From: Olsenella intestinalis
GTDB taxonomy: Bacteria; Actinomycetota; Coriobacteriia; Coriobacteriales; Atopobiaceae
Length of the DNA stretch: 64,000 bases
Reading direction: 5' to 3'
Assembly: GCF_023276655.1 (NCBI RefSeq)
Contig: NZ_JALGRK010000001.1
Location: 639,501-703,500 of the forward strand
Shown: positions 15,895 through 22,972 of the stretch, in pieces
Layout of the letters: each line of letters begins with the position of its first letter
Position numbering within the stretch: position 1 is the first letter of the stretch
Program-made: the position numbers and the translations under genes
Notes under the pieces: generated by a model
What the model was told of the DNA's origin: nothing
The model's input: only the letters and a program-made list of their open reading frames with translations
The model's database searches: none

Positions 15895-16503
15895 CTAGAT
15901 AATCTCTTCTCCGTTGGTGATGGCCTCGGGGATCACGACCGCGAGGATCTGCGCGTCCTCGCCGCCGATCGCGATGATGCCGTGCCCGCGGCCGGAGTCG
16001 TAGAGCAGCGTGTCGCCGGGGCCGACCTCCTCGATGTGGTCCTCGAACGCGTAGCGCAGGTGGCCCTTGAGCACGTAGTCGAGCTCCTGGCCCTTGTGGT
16101 AGGACAGGTGGATCGGGGCGTTCTGGCTCTCCTCCTGGTAGGGGACGTCGACCAGGAACGGCTCGCACAGGCGGCCCTTGAAGAACGGCGCCTTGTGCAG
16201 GTACTCGAAGTCGGAGTGGCGGTCGATGTGCATGCCCTCCTCGGGGCGCACGATCGAGTACCACTTGATGTGCGGGCTCTCGCCGGTCATCAGCTCGGTG
16301 ATGTCGACGCCAAAGCGCTTGGCGCACTTGTAGAGGAAGGTGAAGGTGAGGTCCATCTCGCCGGACTCGCGCTTCTCGTACTCCTCGGCCGAGCGCCCGG
16401 TGGCCTCGGCCATGTCCTCGATCGTCAGGTCGTTGTCCTCGCGCAGGGAGCGAATGCGCCTTGCGATCTCCATGCGGTGCTCGTCGGCGGAACCAAGGTC
16501 CAT
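15895..16503 (-). CDS. XRE-family transcriptional regulator with a C-terminal cupin
   Basis: This 202-residue cytoplasmic regulator has an N-terminal helix-turn-helix (RIRSLREDNDLTIEDMAEAT, residues about 11-30, and on through EYEKRESGEMDLTF). A C-terminal cupin barrel follows (HKGQELDYVLKGHLRYAFED, then GPGDTLLYDSGRGHGI). Such HTH-cupin proteins usually sense a small ligand and control an adjacent metabolic gene. I chose ATG 16503 because AAAGGAGAGG lies just upstream; a longer reading frame begins with low-complexity sequence. It lies directly upstream of, and in the same direction as, the acyl-CoA synthetase gene, so the synthetase is the likely target. Confidence 0.85.
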   Translation of the reverse strand: MDLGSADEHRMEIARRIRSLREDNDLTIEDMAEATGRSAEEYEKRESGEMDLTFTFLYKCAKRFGVDITELMTGESPHIKWYSIVRPEEGMHIDRHSDFEYLHKAPFFKGRLCEPFLVDVPYQEESQNAPIHLSYHKGQELDYVLKGHLRYAFEDHIEEVGPGDTLLYDSGRGHGIIAIGGEDAQILAVVIPEAITNGEEII

Positions 16504-16864
16504 CGGCCCTCTCCTTTCGCGCGTCTCGCGACGGCCGTCATCGGCCGGGTCGCCTCTCGACTGTTCGTGTTGGCCATGACTGTAGCATCGCCCGCGCGCC
16601 GCGCCCACGAGACCCCTGCCTGCGGGGCCAATCGTTTCGCTGTTGGCAACAATCGCAGGCGAGAAGAGCCTGCCGCCGAGAGGAGCATGCCTCCGTGGCT
16701 GGCCGGTGGCCTTGGTCGCGTCTCGGCCGCGCGCCCGACATCACACCCGCCCGAGGCGGGGGCGTGCGGTCGGGTGCTCAACCACACGTGCATGTTGAGT
16801 ATCCGCCAGCAAATGATTGCCGTTCACAGACTATACCTGCCACCAGCGGTCTATAACTGAATAT
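16504..16864 (+). other. Intergenic region between divergent regulator and nuclease genes
   Basis: This gap of about 360 bp contains no credible gene. It holds the tandem motif pair at 16658-16691 and a GC-rich stretch at 16735-16785. An AT-richer segment from 16790 leads into the SOS box and promoter of the Rpn gene. Confidence 0.6.
16658..16691 (+). repeat. Tandem pair of the dispersed 17-bp motif
   Basis: Two head-to-tail units lie exactly 17 bp apart: GGCGAGAAGAGCCTGCC (16658-16674) and GCCGAGAGGAGCATGCC (16675-16691). They differ at three positions. The exact abutment defines 17 bp as the natural unit length of the motif. Confidence 0.8.
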
Positions 16865-16878
16865 CGAACACGTGTTCG
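16865..16878 (+). promoter_or_regulatory. LexA (SOS) box upstream of the Rpn nuclease
   Basis: CGAACACGTGTTCG is a perfect 14-bp palindrome. It matches the Gram-positive/actinobacterial LexA consensus (CGAAC-N4-GTTCG). It lies directly upstream of a -10-like TAAGAT (16881-16886) and about 45 bp before the start codon. LexA binding here would block the promoter, so the nuclease gene should be induced by DNA damage. Confidence 0.8.
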
Positions 16879-16923
16879 GGTAAGATTTTGATAAGGAAAT
16901 CCGCTAGGTGAGGGGAGTTCGCG

Positions 16924-17868
16924 ATGGGTGATCGGGTTGGATGCGGGAAAGATCGCGGCGGAACGAAGGGTCAGGGGGCAAAGCGCGAGCGAGTGCGCGA
17001 GAGCGGGCGCAGCCGAAGGTACGGCTGCGAAGGCGGCCGGAGGAGAGACGACGAGGGCAACCGTATGCGTGACCGCGAGCGGCTTGCGCGCTTCCGCTTG
17101 ATTGACGACACGTTCATGCGTGCCGCATTCCGCGACCAGCTGCCGCTTGCGCAGCACGTCCTTCGCAAGCTCACGGGGATTCCGACGCTGGTGCTTGCCG
17201 AGAGCGAGACGCAGCGCGACCTGAACCGTGCGACGGGTTCGCGCGGCGTCGTTCTCGACGTCTATGGCGAAGACGAGAGCGGCAACCAGTATGACCTTGA
17301 GATTCAGACGGGATCCAACCTCAACCCTCGCCGCTTTCGATACTACGGGTCTGCCATGGACATCGACTCGCTTCCGGCTGGCGCGCCGTACGATGACCTG
17401 CCTGAGAGATGGCTCGTGGTGTTGCTTGAGCGTGATCCCGAGGGGCCGGATCGACCCGTTCGCCACTATCGAGCCAGTGCGCTTGACGACGGTCGCGTCC
17501 TGGAGGATGGAGCCCACTTGCTCTACGTGAATGCGTCCTATCGCGGAGAGGATGAGATCGGCGCATTGATGATGGACTTCTGCCAGTCCGACCCTGGGCT
17601 TATAACCGACGGGATGTTGCGTGAGCGGGTACAATATTTGAAAACAAATGACGAGGGGGTGCTCGAGATGTGCAAGATCAGCGATGAGATTCGTGAGGAA
17701 GGCCGCGAGGAAGGCCTCGAGGAGGGCCGCGAGGAGGGCCGCGAGGAGACCATGGTCGCCTGTCTCAGGAGCCTCGTTAGGAGCGGCATGCCCATGGCCG
17801 AGGCGTTCGCGAGGCTTGAGGTCCCCGTCGGAGAGCGCGCACATTACGAGGCCGCGCTCGGCGATTAG
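16924..17868 (+). CDS. Rpn/PD-(D/E)XK-family nuclease (PDDEXK_2, 'transposase'-annotated family)
   Basis: This 314-residue protein has the Rpn-family nuclease core: RLIDDTFMRAAFRD near residue 58, the catalytic Asp in VVLDVYGED (D112), and the YDLEIQTG strand (E126, Q128). It also has the typical QSDPG..TDGMLRERVQYLK segment before the tail. The C-terminal tail from M249 carries tetrapeptide repeats (REEG/LEEG, from a 12-bp DNA repeat) and ends with a helical ARLEVPVGERAHYEAA motif. Rpn proteins are DNA endonucleases linked to recombination and, in E. coli, to phage defence. I chose ATG 16924 because GAGGGGAG lies 6 bases upstream; Met48 (17065) is an alternative start closer to the usual family N-terminus. 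Expression is probably SOS-controlled. Two tail-only copies follow. Confidence 0.85.
   Translation: MGDRVGCGKDRGGTKGQGAKRERVRESGRSRRYGCEGGRRRDDEGNRMRDRERLARFRLIDDTFMRAAFRDQLPLAQHVLRKLTGIPTLVLAESETQRDLNRATGSRGVVLDVYGEDESGNQYDLEIQTGSNLNPRRFRYYGSAMDIDSLPAGAPYDDLPERWLVVLLERDPEGPDRPVRHYRASALDDGRVLEDGAHLLYVNASYRGEDEIGALMMDFCQSDPGLITDGMLRERVQYLKTNDEGVLEMCKISDEIREEGREEGLEEGREEGREETMVACLRSLVRSGMPMAEAFARLEVPVGERAHYEAALGD
17668..17868 (+). CDS. Putative internal small Rpn form (tail only) inside the nuclease gene
   Basis: An in-frame ATG at 17668 is preceded by GAGGGGGT with 6-base spacing, and a TACAAT sequence lies 33 bases before that. It would give a 66-residue protein equal to the nuclease C-terminal tail (MCKISDEI, then EEG repeats and the GERAHYEA end). 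In E. coli, rpn genes make a small C-terminal form from an internal start that inhibits the full-length nuclease. The same start context recurs word for word before the free-standing third copy at 18180, which supports real internal initiation. Expression is not proven. Confidence 0.55.
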   Translation: MCKISDEIREEGREEGLEEGREEGREETMVACLRSLVRSGMPMAEAFARLEVPVGERAHYEAALGD

Positions 17869-17929
17869 CCTGCCGGCGCAACGTTCCTAGGGGCGTGTCT
17901 TGCGAGGCGTGGCGAGAGGGGTTTACGAG

Positions 17930-18139
17930 ATGTGCAGGATCAGCGACGAGATTCGCGAGGAGGGTCGCAGGGAGGGCCTCGAGGAGGGCCGCGAGGAAAC
18001 CATGGTCGCCTGTCTCGGGAGCCTCGTTAGGAGCGGCATGTCCATGGCCGAGGCGTTCGCGAGGCTTGAGGTCCCCGTCGGAGAGCGCGCGCATTACGAG
18101 GCCATGTTCAGCGGGTGGCTCCTTGATATGAGGTTCTAA
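17930..18139 (+). CDS. Free-standing copy of the Rpn C-terminal tail (second copy)
   Basis: This 69-residue ORF is nearly identical to the nuclease tail. It has MCRISDEIREEG with REEG/LEEG repeats, then MVACLGSLVRSGMSMAEAFA and the RLEVPVGERAHYEAM end, followed by a different last nine residues. It has an ATG with GAGAGGGG eight bases upstream. The DNA from 17929 to about 18100 is a diverged direct repeat of 17667-17852, so it arose by duplication without the nuclease domain. It may be a spare immunity/antitoxin protein, a cassette for tail exchange, or a decaying fragment. Confidence 0.6.
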   Translation: MCRISDEIREEGRREGLEEGREETMVACLGSLVRSGMSMAEAFARLEVPVGERAHYEAMFSGWLLDMRF

Positions 18140-18159
18140 GAGTCCTTGGTTATAGTGGT

Positions 18160-18200
18160 GCGACGAGGGGGTGCTCGAGATGTGCAGGATCAGCGATGAG
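18160..18200 (+). repeat. Direct repeat of 17648-17688 (tail-module head)
   Basis: The two segments share GACGAGGGGGTGCTCGAGAT and continue through the MC(K/R)ISDEI codons with a single base difference. The repeat covers ribosome-binding site, start codon and first eight codons, and marks the unit boundary of the tail-module array. Confidence 0.75.
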
Positions 18201-18416
18201 ATTTACGCGGAGGGCTACGCGGAGGGCTACGCAGAGGGCTTCGCAGAGGGCTATATTCAGGGCCTTGACGAGACGCGAGTTGAGAAAACGACCATCGTTC
18301 TGCGATATTTCGTAGAAGAGAAAGGCTTCACGCCCGAAAGGGCTGTGGCTGCCTGTGACGTTCCGGCCAACGAGAAGGAGTATTTCCTCGAACTCCTGCG
18401 ACATCCCCTGGCATAG
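18180..18416 (+). CDS. Free-standing Rpn-type tail protein (third, diverged copy)
   Basis: This 78-residue ORF starts with the same MCRISDEI as the other two tails. It then has a different repeat type (YAEG/FAEG tetrapeptides from a 12-bp DNA repeat) and a different C-terminal helix region (FVEEKGFTPERAVAACDVPANEKEYFLELL). The 20 bases before the ATG, including GAGGGGGT, are identical to those before the internal start of the nuclease gene. TATAGT at 18151-18156 could be its own -10 box. The conserved head with a changed tail suggests the C-terminal fragment of a second, different Rpn protein. Confidence 0.65.
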   Translation: MCRISDEIYAEGYAEGYAEGFAEGYIQGLDETRVEKTTIVLRYFVEEKGFTPERAVAACDVPANEKEYFLELLRHPLA

Positions 18417-18453
18417 CGTGTTTGGATCTGTCGCGAGAGTAAATGGATAGCGA

Positions 18454-18487
18454 AGAGCCTCCGTCACACGCATGCGACGGAGGCTCT
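18454..18487. terminator. Hairpin between the convergent tail-ORF array and korC
   Basis: A perfect 12-bp inverted repeat (AGAGCCTCCGTC / GACGGAGGCTCT) with a 10-base loop lies 38 bp after the last tail ORF and 34 bp after the minus-strand 2-oxoacid oxidoreductase operon. It could terminate transcription from both sides, although neither side has a clear T tract. Confidence 0.6.
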
Positions 18488-18520
18488 GCTCGCAATTGAT
18501 CAGGTCGGATTACGCTGCGT

Positions 18521-19093
18521 CTACAGCTCAATGCCCAGGTGGAGGGCCTTGAGGTTCGGCTCCAGCAGGTTTGCGTGCTTGGGCGGCACGCACTTCTTCA
18601 GGGCCGCCTCAAGTACGTCGAGGTCGGCGAACTGGGTCTCGGCCCAGAGCTTGCCGAGGCAGATGATGTTGGCGAGTCCCTTGAGCCCTTCGTCTTCGGC
18701 CATCTGCGTCGCCTTGAACGCGAAGAGTTTCACGCCTTCGGGTAGCTCGACCTCCTCGACGTTCATGGCGAGCGTCGTGTCGACCACCGCGACGCCGCCG
18801 TTCTCGAGCGTGGGGCCGAACTTCTCGATGGAGGGCTGGTTGAGGGCGATCAGCGCCGTGGGGCGCGTGATGAACGGCGAGCCGATGGCGTCGTCGGAGA
18901 GCGACACGTTGCAGTTTGCGGTGCCGCCGCGCATCTCGGGACCATAGCTCGGCATCCACGAGACGTGCCTACCGTCGAGCAGGCCGGCGTTTGCCATGAC
19001 CTTGCCCGCAAAGAGCACGCCCTGGCCGCCGAAGCCAGAGAGGACGCAGAGCATCTCGGGGTTCTTCATGGAAGTGTCCTGTGGCATGGCCAT
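18521..19093 (-). CDS. korC: 2-oxoacid:acceptor oxidoreductase, gamma subunit
   Basis: This 190-residue gamma subunit belongs to a four-subunit 2-oxoacid:ferredoxin oxidoreductase, which oxidatively decarboxylates a 2-oxoacid to acyl-CoA and reduces ferredoxin. SGFGGQGVLFAGKVMANAG near the N-terminus, PSYGPEMRGGTANCNVSLSD, and ALNQPSIEKFGPTLENGG are the family signatures. I chose ATG 19093, which has GAGGGAGG upstream inside the end of korB; the two genes are separated by one base. It is the last gene of the operon. A preference for 2-oxoglutarate or a branched-chain 2-oxoacid is equally possible; the symbol follows the family name. Confidence 0.87.
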   Translation of the reverse strand: MAMPQDTSMKNPEMLCVLSGFGGQGVLFAGKVMANAGLLDGRHVSWMPSYGPEMRGGTANCNVSLSDDAIGSPFITRPTALIALNQPSIEKFGPTLENGGVAVVDTTLAMNVEEVELPEGVKLFAFKATQMAEDEGLKGLANIICLGKLWAETQFADLDVLEAALKKCVPPKHANLLEPNLKALHLGIEL

Positions 19094-19094
19094 G

Positions 19095-19973
<879 letters not shown>

Positions 19974-19974
19974 G

Positions 19975-21096
19975 CTACTCACCTGCCTTTGCGGACGGGG
20001 CGCAGCCGATTCGCGCGGCGAGCGCCTCGATCTGGTCGAGAATCTCCTCGGGCGTGGGGAGCACGCCGCCGGTGCGCCCGTAGAAGGACACGTCGGCGCG
20101 GCCGTGCGCGGCGAGGCGGACGTCCTCGACCATCTGGCCCATGTTGAGCTCGACGGACATGAGCGCCTTGCAGCCGCCGTCGATGGCCTGGTTGATGGCG
20201 TCCTCGGGGAACGGCCAGAGCGTGATGGGGCGAAGCAGGCCCACCTTGATGCCCTTGTCGCGGGCGCGGCGGATGGCGGTGCGCGCGATGCGCGACGAGG
20301 CGCCGAACGCGACGATCAGGATGTCGGCGTCGTCCGCCATGAAGAGCTCCTGGCGCTGCTGCGTGGCCTTGATCTTCTCGTAGCGCTCGAAGCGCTCGCG
20401 GTTGGTGTCCTCGAGCTTCTGCGGCGTGAGGTAGAGCGAGTTGACGACGTTGTGCTCGCGCTCCATGTGCGTGCCGGTGGTTGCCCAGGGCTTCTTGGGC
20501 AGGCTCTCGGGGTCGCGCGCCGGCGGCAGAGTGACGGGCTCCATCATCTGGCCGATCATGCCGTCGGCGAGGATCATCGCGGGGGTGCGGTACTCGTCGG
20601 CGAGGTCGAAGGCCAGGTAGATGAGGTCGGCCATCTCCTGCACGGTGCTCGGGGCGAGCACGGGCATGAAGAAGTCGCCGTGGCCCATGGCGCGCGTCGC
20701 CTGGAAGTAGTCGGACTGCGACGGCTGGATGCCGCCGAGGCCGGGGCCGCCGCGCTCGACGTTGACGATCACGCCGGGGACGTCGGCGCCCGCCATGTAC
20801 GAGACGCCCTCGCCCTTGAGCGAGACGCCGGGCGAGCTCGAGCTGGTCATGGCGCGCGCACCGGCCGCGCCGGCGCCGTAGACCATGTTGATGGCCGCGA
20901 TCTCGCTCTCTGCCTGCAGGAACGTGCCGCCGATCTTGGGGAGCTTCTTGGCCATGTAGGCGGCGAGCTCGGTCTGCGGCGTGATGGGGTAGCCGAAGAA
21001 GTACCGGCAGCCGGCGCGCATGGCGGCCTCGGCCAGCACCTCGTTGCCCTTCATGAGGACGCGGTCCTCCACGGGGGTGCTCTTCTCGTCAGCCAT
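19975..21096 (-). CDS. korA: 2-oxoacid:acceptor oxidoreductase, alpha subunit (VorB/KorA type)
   Basis: This 373-residue alpha subunit contributes the pyrimidine-binding part of the TPP site and the substrate pocket. GCRYFFGYPITPQTE near residue 30, TFLQAESEIAAINMVYGAGAAGARAMTSSSSPG, and GGPGLGGIQPSQSDYFQATR are family hallmarks. The GGPGLGGIQPSQ wording is shared by 2-oxoglutarate and 3-methyl-2-oxobutanoate ferredoxin oxidoreductases. The gene starts exactly where the ferredoxin-subunit stop codon ends. Its first residues (MADEKST) are encoded across a copy of the dispersed motif core. Confidence 0.9.
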   Translation of the reverse strand: MADEKSTPVEDRVLMKGNEVLAEAAMRAGCRYFFGYPITPQTELAAYMAKKLPKIGGTFLQAESEIAAINMVYGAGAAGARAMTSSSSPGVSLKGEGVSYMAGADVPGVIVNVERGGPGLGGIQPSQSDYFQATRAMGHGDFFMPVLAPSTVQEMADLIYLAFDLADEYRTPAMILADGMIGQMMEPVTLPPARDPESLPKKPWATTGTHMEREHNVVNSLYLTPQKLEDTNRERFERYEKIKATQQRQELFMADDADILIVAFGASSRIARTAIRRARDKGIKVGLLRPITLWPFPEDAINQAIDGGCKALMSVELNMGQMVEDVRLAAHGRADVSFYGRTGGVLPTPEEILDQIEALAARIGCAPSAKAGE

Positions 21097-21303
21097 TTAC
21101 TTCACCACCGTAATCGCAACGTCCGGACAGGTCAGAAAGCATGACGAGCAGCCGATGCAGCCATCGGGCTCGACAAGCTTTGCGGGGTGGTAGCCCTTGG
21201 GGGTGATGTTCTCGTCGTCGAGCGCGAGAACCCCCTTGGGACATGCGGTGACGCACAGGCCGCAGCCCTTGCAGTGCACCTCGTCGACGATGATTCGTGC
21301 CAT
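21097..21303 (-). CDS. korD: 2-oxoacid:acceptor oxidoreductase, delta (2x4Fe-4S ferredoxin) subunit
   Basis: This 68-residue polyferredoxin subunit has two classical 4Fe-4S motifs, CKGCGLCVTACPKG and CIGCSSCFLTCPD. It accepts electrons from the catalytic subunits and passes them to soluble ferredoxin. I chose ATG 21303, about seven bases after GGAGGGA; an ATG two codons upstream sits too close to the ribosome-binding site. It is the first subunit gene of the operon and lies 52 bp after the P-loop ATPase gene. Confidence 0.9.
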   Translation of the reverse strand: MARIIVDEVHCKGCGLCVTACPKGVLALDDENITPKGYHPAKLVEPDGCIGCSSCFLTCPDVAITVVK

Positions 21304-21355
21304 TCGCATTCCCTCCCTCTCCCGGGGTTCGCGATGTCGGTCGGGGGCGCCGGGG

Positions 21356-22198
21356 CTAGTCCCGCGCGTCCCAAGGCGTGCCCACAAATGTAGGCATCAT
21401 CACGAGCGGCGCAGCCGACGAATCGGCGTCTGTTAACGTGGCGGCAATTTGCTGATACGTGCCCGCGTCGATGTCGCAGGCGCCCTCGTGGGCGAGAAGA
21501 GCCTCGGCCTCGGCGCGCGCCGGCCCCTCAAGCGCGAGTCGCTCGATGGCGCAGCGCGGGACGGCCGTGCCCGCGAGGGGCAGTCCGCAGGCGCGGGCGG
21601 CCTCGGTCGCGAAGGCGATGCCGCGGCGCACGTGGTCGGCCGTGGTCTCGCTGCCGAGGTTGGAGGTGTTGAGCAGGGCGCTCGCGCGCAGGTGCGCGTG
21701 GTGCTCGATGTCGCGCAGGATGGCGGCGGCATCCGCGGGCGTGGCGCTCAGCGTGCGGAAGCAGCTCACGGCGTAGAGCACGCGCGCGCCGGCCGCGGCG
21801 AGCGCCGGGGCGTAGCGCCCGAGCGTGGTCGCGCCGTCGTCGTCGCCGCCGACGTCGACAATGAGGGCCTCGCGCGCGTCGTCGGTCGCACCCGCCGCGC
21901 GCTCGATGAGCGCGTCGAGCTCGCCGGTGAGGCTCGGCGTGTCCAGCGTGCTTCCCGCAAACACCGGGGCGCAGACGTGCACGCCCTTCTCGGCGAGGGT
22001 CGTCTGGTAGTCGCTCGAGCGGAAGTAGGGGTTCACGATGTCGAGGTCGACGAGGGTGGTGGGCCGGCCCGCCGCCGCGTGCGCGAGCGCGAGGCCGATC
22101 GCGCAGGTGGTCTTGCCCACGCCGGCGTGGCCGACGATCACGGTGATGCCGGGCAGGTCGAGCAGGTCGCAGGTCGCTTCGGGCTGCGTGGGGTGCAT
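21356..22198 (-). CDS. P-loop ATPase of the ParA/CobQ-MinD type, first gene of the kor operon
   Basis: This 280-residue protein has a Walker A GHAGVGKTTCAIGLAL near residue 24, a DLDIVNPYFRSSD switch segment near 52-64 and a VDVGGDDDGA strand (Walker B-like) around residue 115. It resembles MinD/CobQ-like nucleotidases, which use ATP to load cofactors or regulate partners. It lies upstream of the four kor subunits on the same strand, only 52 bp from korD. It may help mature or switch the oxidoreductase, but that is inference from context. ATG 22198 is preceded by GGAAGGA. Confidence 0.7.
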   Translation of the reverse strand: MHPTQPEATCDLLDLPGITVIVGHAGVGKTTCAIGLALAHAAAGRPTTLVDLDIVNPYFRSSDYQTTLAEKGVHVCAPVFAGSTLDTPSLTGELDALIERAAGATDDAREALIVDVGGDDDGATTLGRYAPALAAAGARVLYAVSCFRTLSATPADAAAILRDIEHHAHLRASALLNTSNLGSETTADHVRRGIAFATEAARACGLPLAGTAVPRCAIERLALEGPARAEAEALLAHEGACDIDAGTYQQIAATLTDADSSAAPLVMMPTFVGTPWDARD

Positions 22199-22328
22199 GT
22201 CGGGTCCTTCCGCGCGGGGTGGTTTCGCCCATCATCGCGCACGCACGCCCGCCCCACAAGGCGCGTTCGCAAACCGCAACGTTGGCCCGCGCACGGGTAC
22301 ACTAACGGGGACACGCGAAAGGATGCCC

Positions 22329-22742
22329 ATGGCCAACGACACGCCCCATACCCACGACGCCCGCGCCCACGACGACGGCGGCGCCCGAGACGCCCGAGAC
22401 GCTCGCGACGTCGCATCGACGCGCCGGCTCGCCGCGTACCTCGAGAACGACGACGTGGTCTACAGCGCCACGCAGATCTTCGACGCGCTGTCCGACTCGA
22501 CGCGCTTCCAGATCCTGGGCGAGCTCGTGGGCGGCGAGAAGAGCGTGTCTGACCTGCAGGAGGTCTGCCATGTCTCGCAGTCGGCCATCTCCCACCAGCT
22601 CAGGCTGCTTCGCGACCGCGGCCTGGTGAGCGCCAGGCGCGACGGCCAGCGCATGTTCTACCGCCTCGCCGACGAGCACGTCGAGGAGCTGCTGCGCGTG
22701 GGTCTCCAGCATGCCGCGGAGGACGTTCTGGAAGAGGGCTAG
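22329..22742 (+). CDS. ArsR/SmtB-family transcriptional repressor with an alpha5 zinc-site signature
   Basis: This 137-residue winged-helix repressor has its recognition helix within VSQSAISHQLRLLRDRGLV (residues 82-100) and a wing RRDGQRMFYRLAD. The C-terminal helix has D115, H117, H128 and E131, exactly the D-x-H-x10-H-x2-E spacing of the alpha5 zinc site of SmtB/CzrA. The alpha3 cysteine motif (ELCVCD in ArsR/CadC) is absent; this stretch reads EKSVSDL. The N-terminal arm is rich in His and Asp (PHTHDARAHDD). Zinc sensing is therefore the best guess. I chose ATG 22329, six bases after AAAGG. No metal transporter is adjacent. The stop codon lies inside a copy of the dispersed motif. Confidence 0.85.
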   Translation: MANDTPHTHDARAHDDGGARDARDARDVASTRRLAAYLENDDVVYSATQIFDALSDSTRFQILGELVGGEKSVSDLQEVCHVSQSAISHQLRLLRDRGLVSARRDGQRMFYRLADEHVEELLRVGLQHAAEDVLEEG

Positions 22743-22753
22743 CTCTTCTCGGC
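22737..22753 (-). repeat. Dispersed 17-bp motif copy overlapping the ArsR stop codon
   Basis: The minus strand reads GCCGAGAAGAGCTAGCC, matching the consensus at all but one or two positions. The TAG stop of the ArsR gene is part of it. The shared string CTAGCTCTTCTCG also occurs at the stop codon of the GH4 gene (31607-31619). Confidence 0.75.
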
Positions 22754-22820
22754 AAGCCGCTGGTCGGGCGTAGGTTGTGCGCAAGTCGTGGAAAAGGGAT
22801 ACGCCCGGCACCGTGGTGTT

Positions 22821-22849
22821 TTGACATCTGGCCTGCAAGCGCGTAAAGT
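22821..22849 (+). promoter_or_regulatory. Sigma-70 promoter of the str operon
   Basis: A consensus -35 box TTGACA (22821-22826), a 17-bp spacer and a -10 box TAAAGT (22844-22849) lie about 120 bp upstream of rpsL. This is the best promoter match in the window and fits strong constitutive expression. Confidence 0.85.
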
Positions 22850-22972
22850 GCAACCTCGCGCGTTTATGCGCGCAGGTCATGCCAACAATCCGAGGAGGCG
22901 GTGCTGAGTCTCCTCTGATACATAGGTGCTCGCGCACCGCCCACTCTGTTAGTTCGAATAAGGAGAACAGCT
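22850..22972 (+). promoter_or_regulatory. Structured leader of the str operon
   Basis: The transcript leader can form GAGGAG/CTCCTC (22892-22897 with 22910-22915) or GGCGGTGC/GCACCGCC (22897-22904 with 22934-22941). The two left arms overlap at 22897, so the pairings compete. The leader also has a small hairpin around 22857-22874. It ends with the ribosome-binding site AAGGAGA at 22960-22966. This could be a ribosomal-protein-binding control element; no known leader class is recognised. Confidence 0.45.

Noticed and set aside
16831-17844. Antisense frame of 337 codons opposite the Rpn nuclease
   Set aside because: The plus strand has the nuclease motifs, a good ribosome-binding site and an SOS box; the minus-strand product resembles no family.
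17695-18260. Short tandem repeats resembling a degenerate CRISPR array
   Set aside because: The units are 12 bp, contiguous and in frame within coding sequence, with no unique spacers and no cas genes.
18180-18416. Third tail ORF as a frameshifted remainder of the same nuclease gene
   Set aside because: Its tail sequence after MCRISDEI differs completely from the upstream nuclease tail, so it is not a broken copy of that gene's end; origin from a different Rpn gene fits better.
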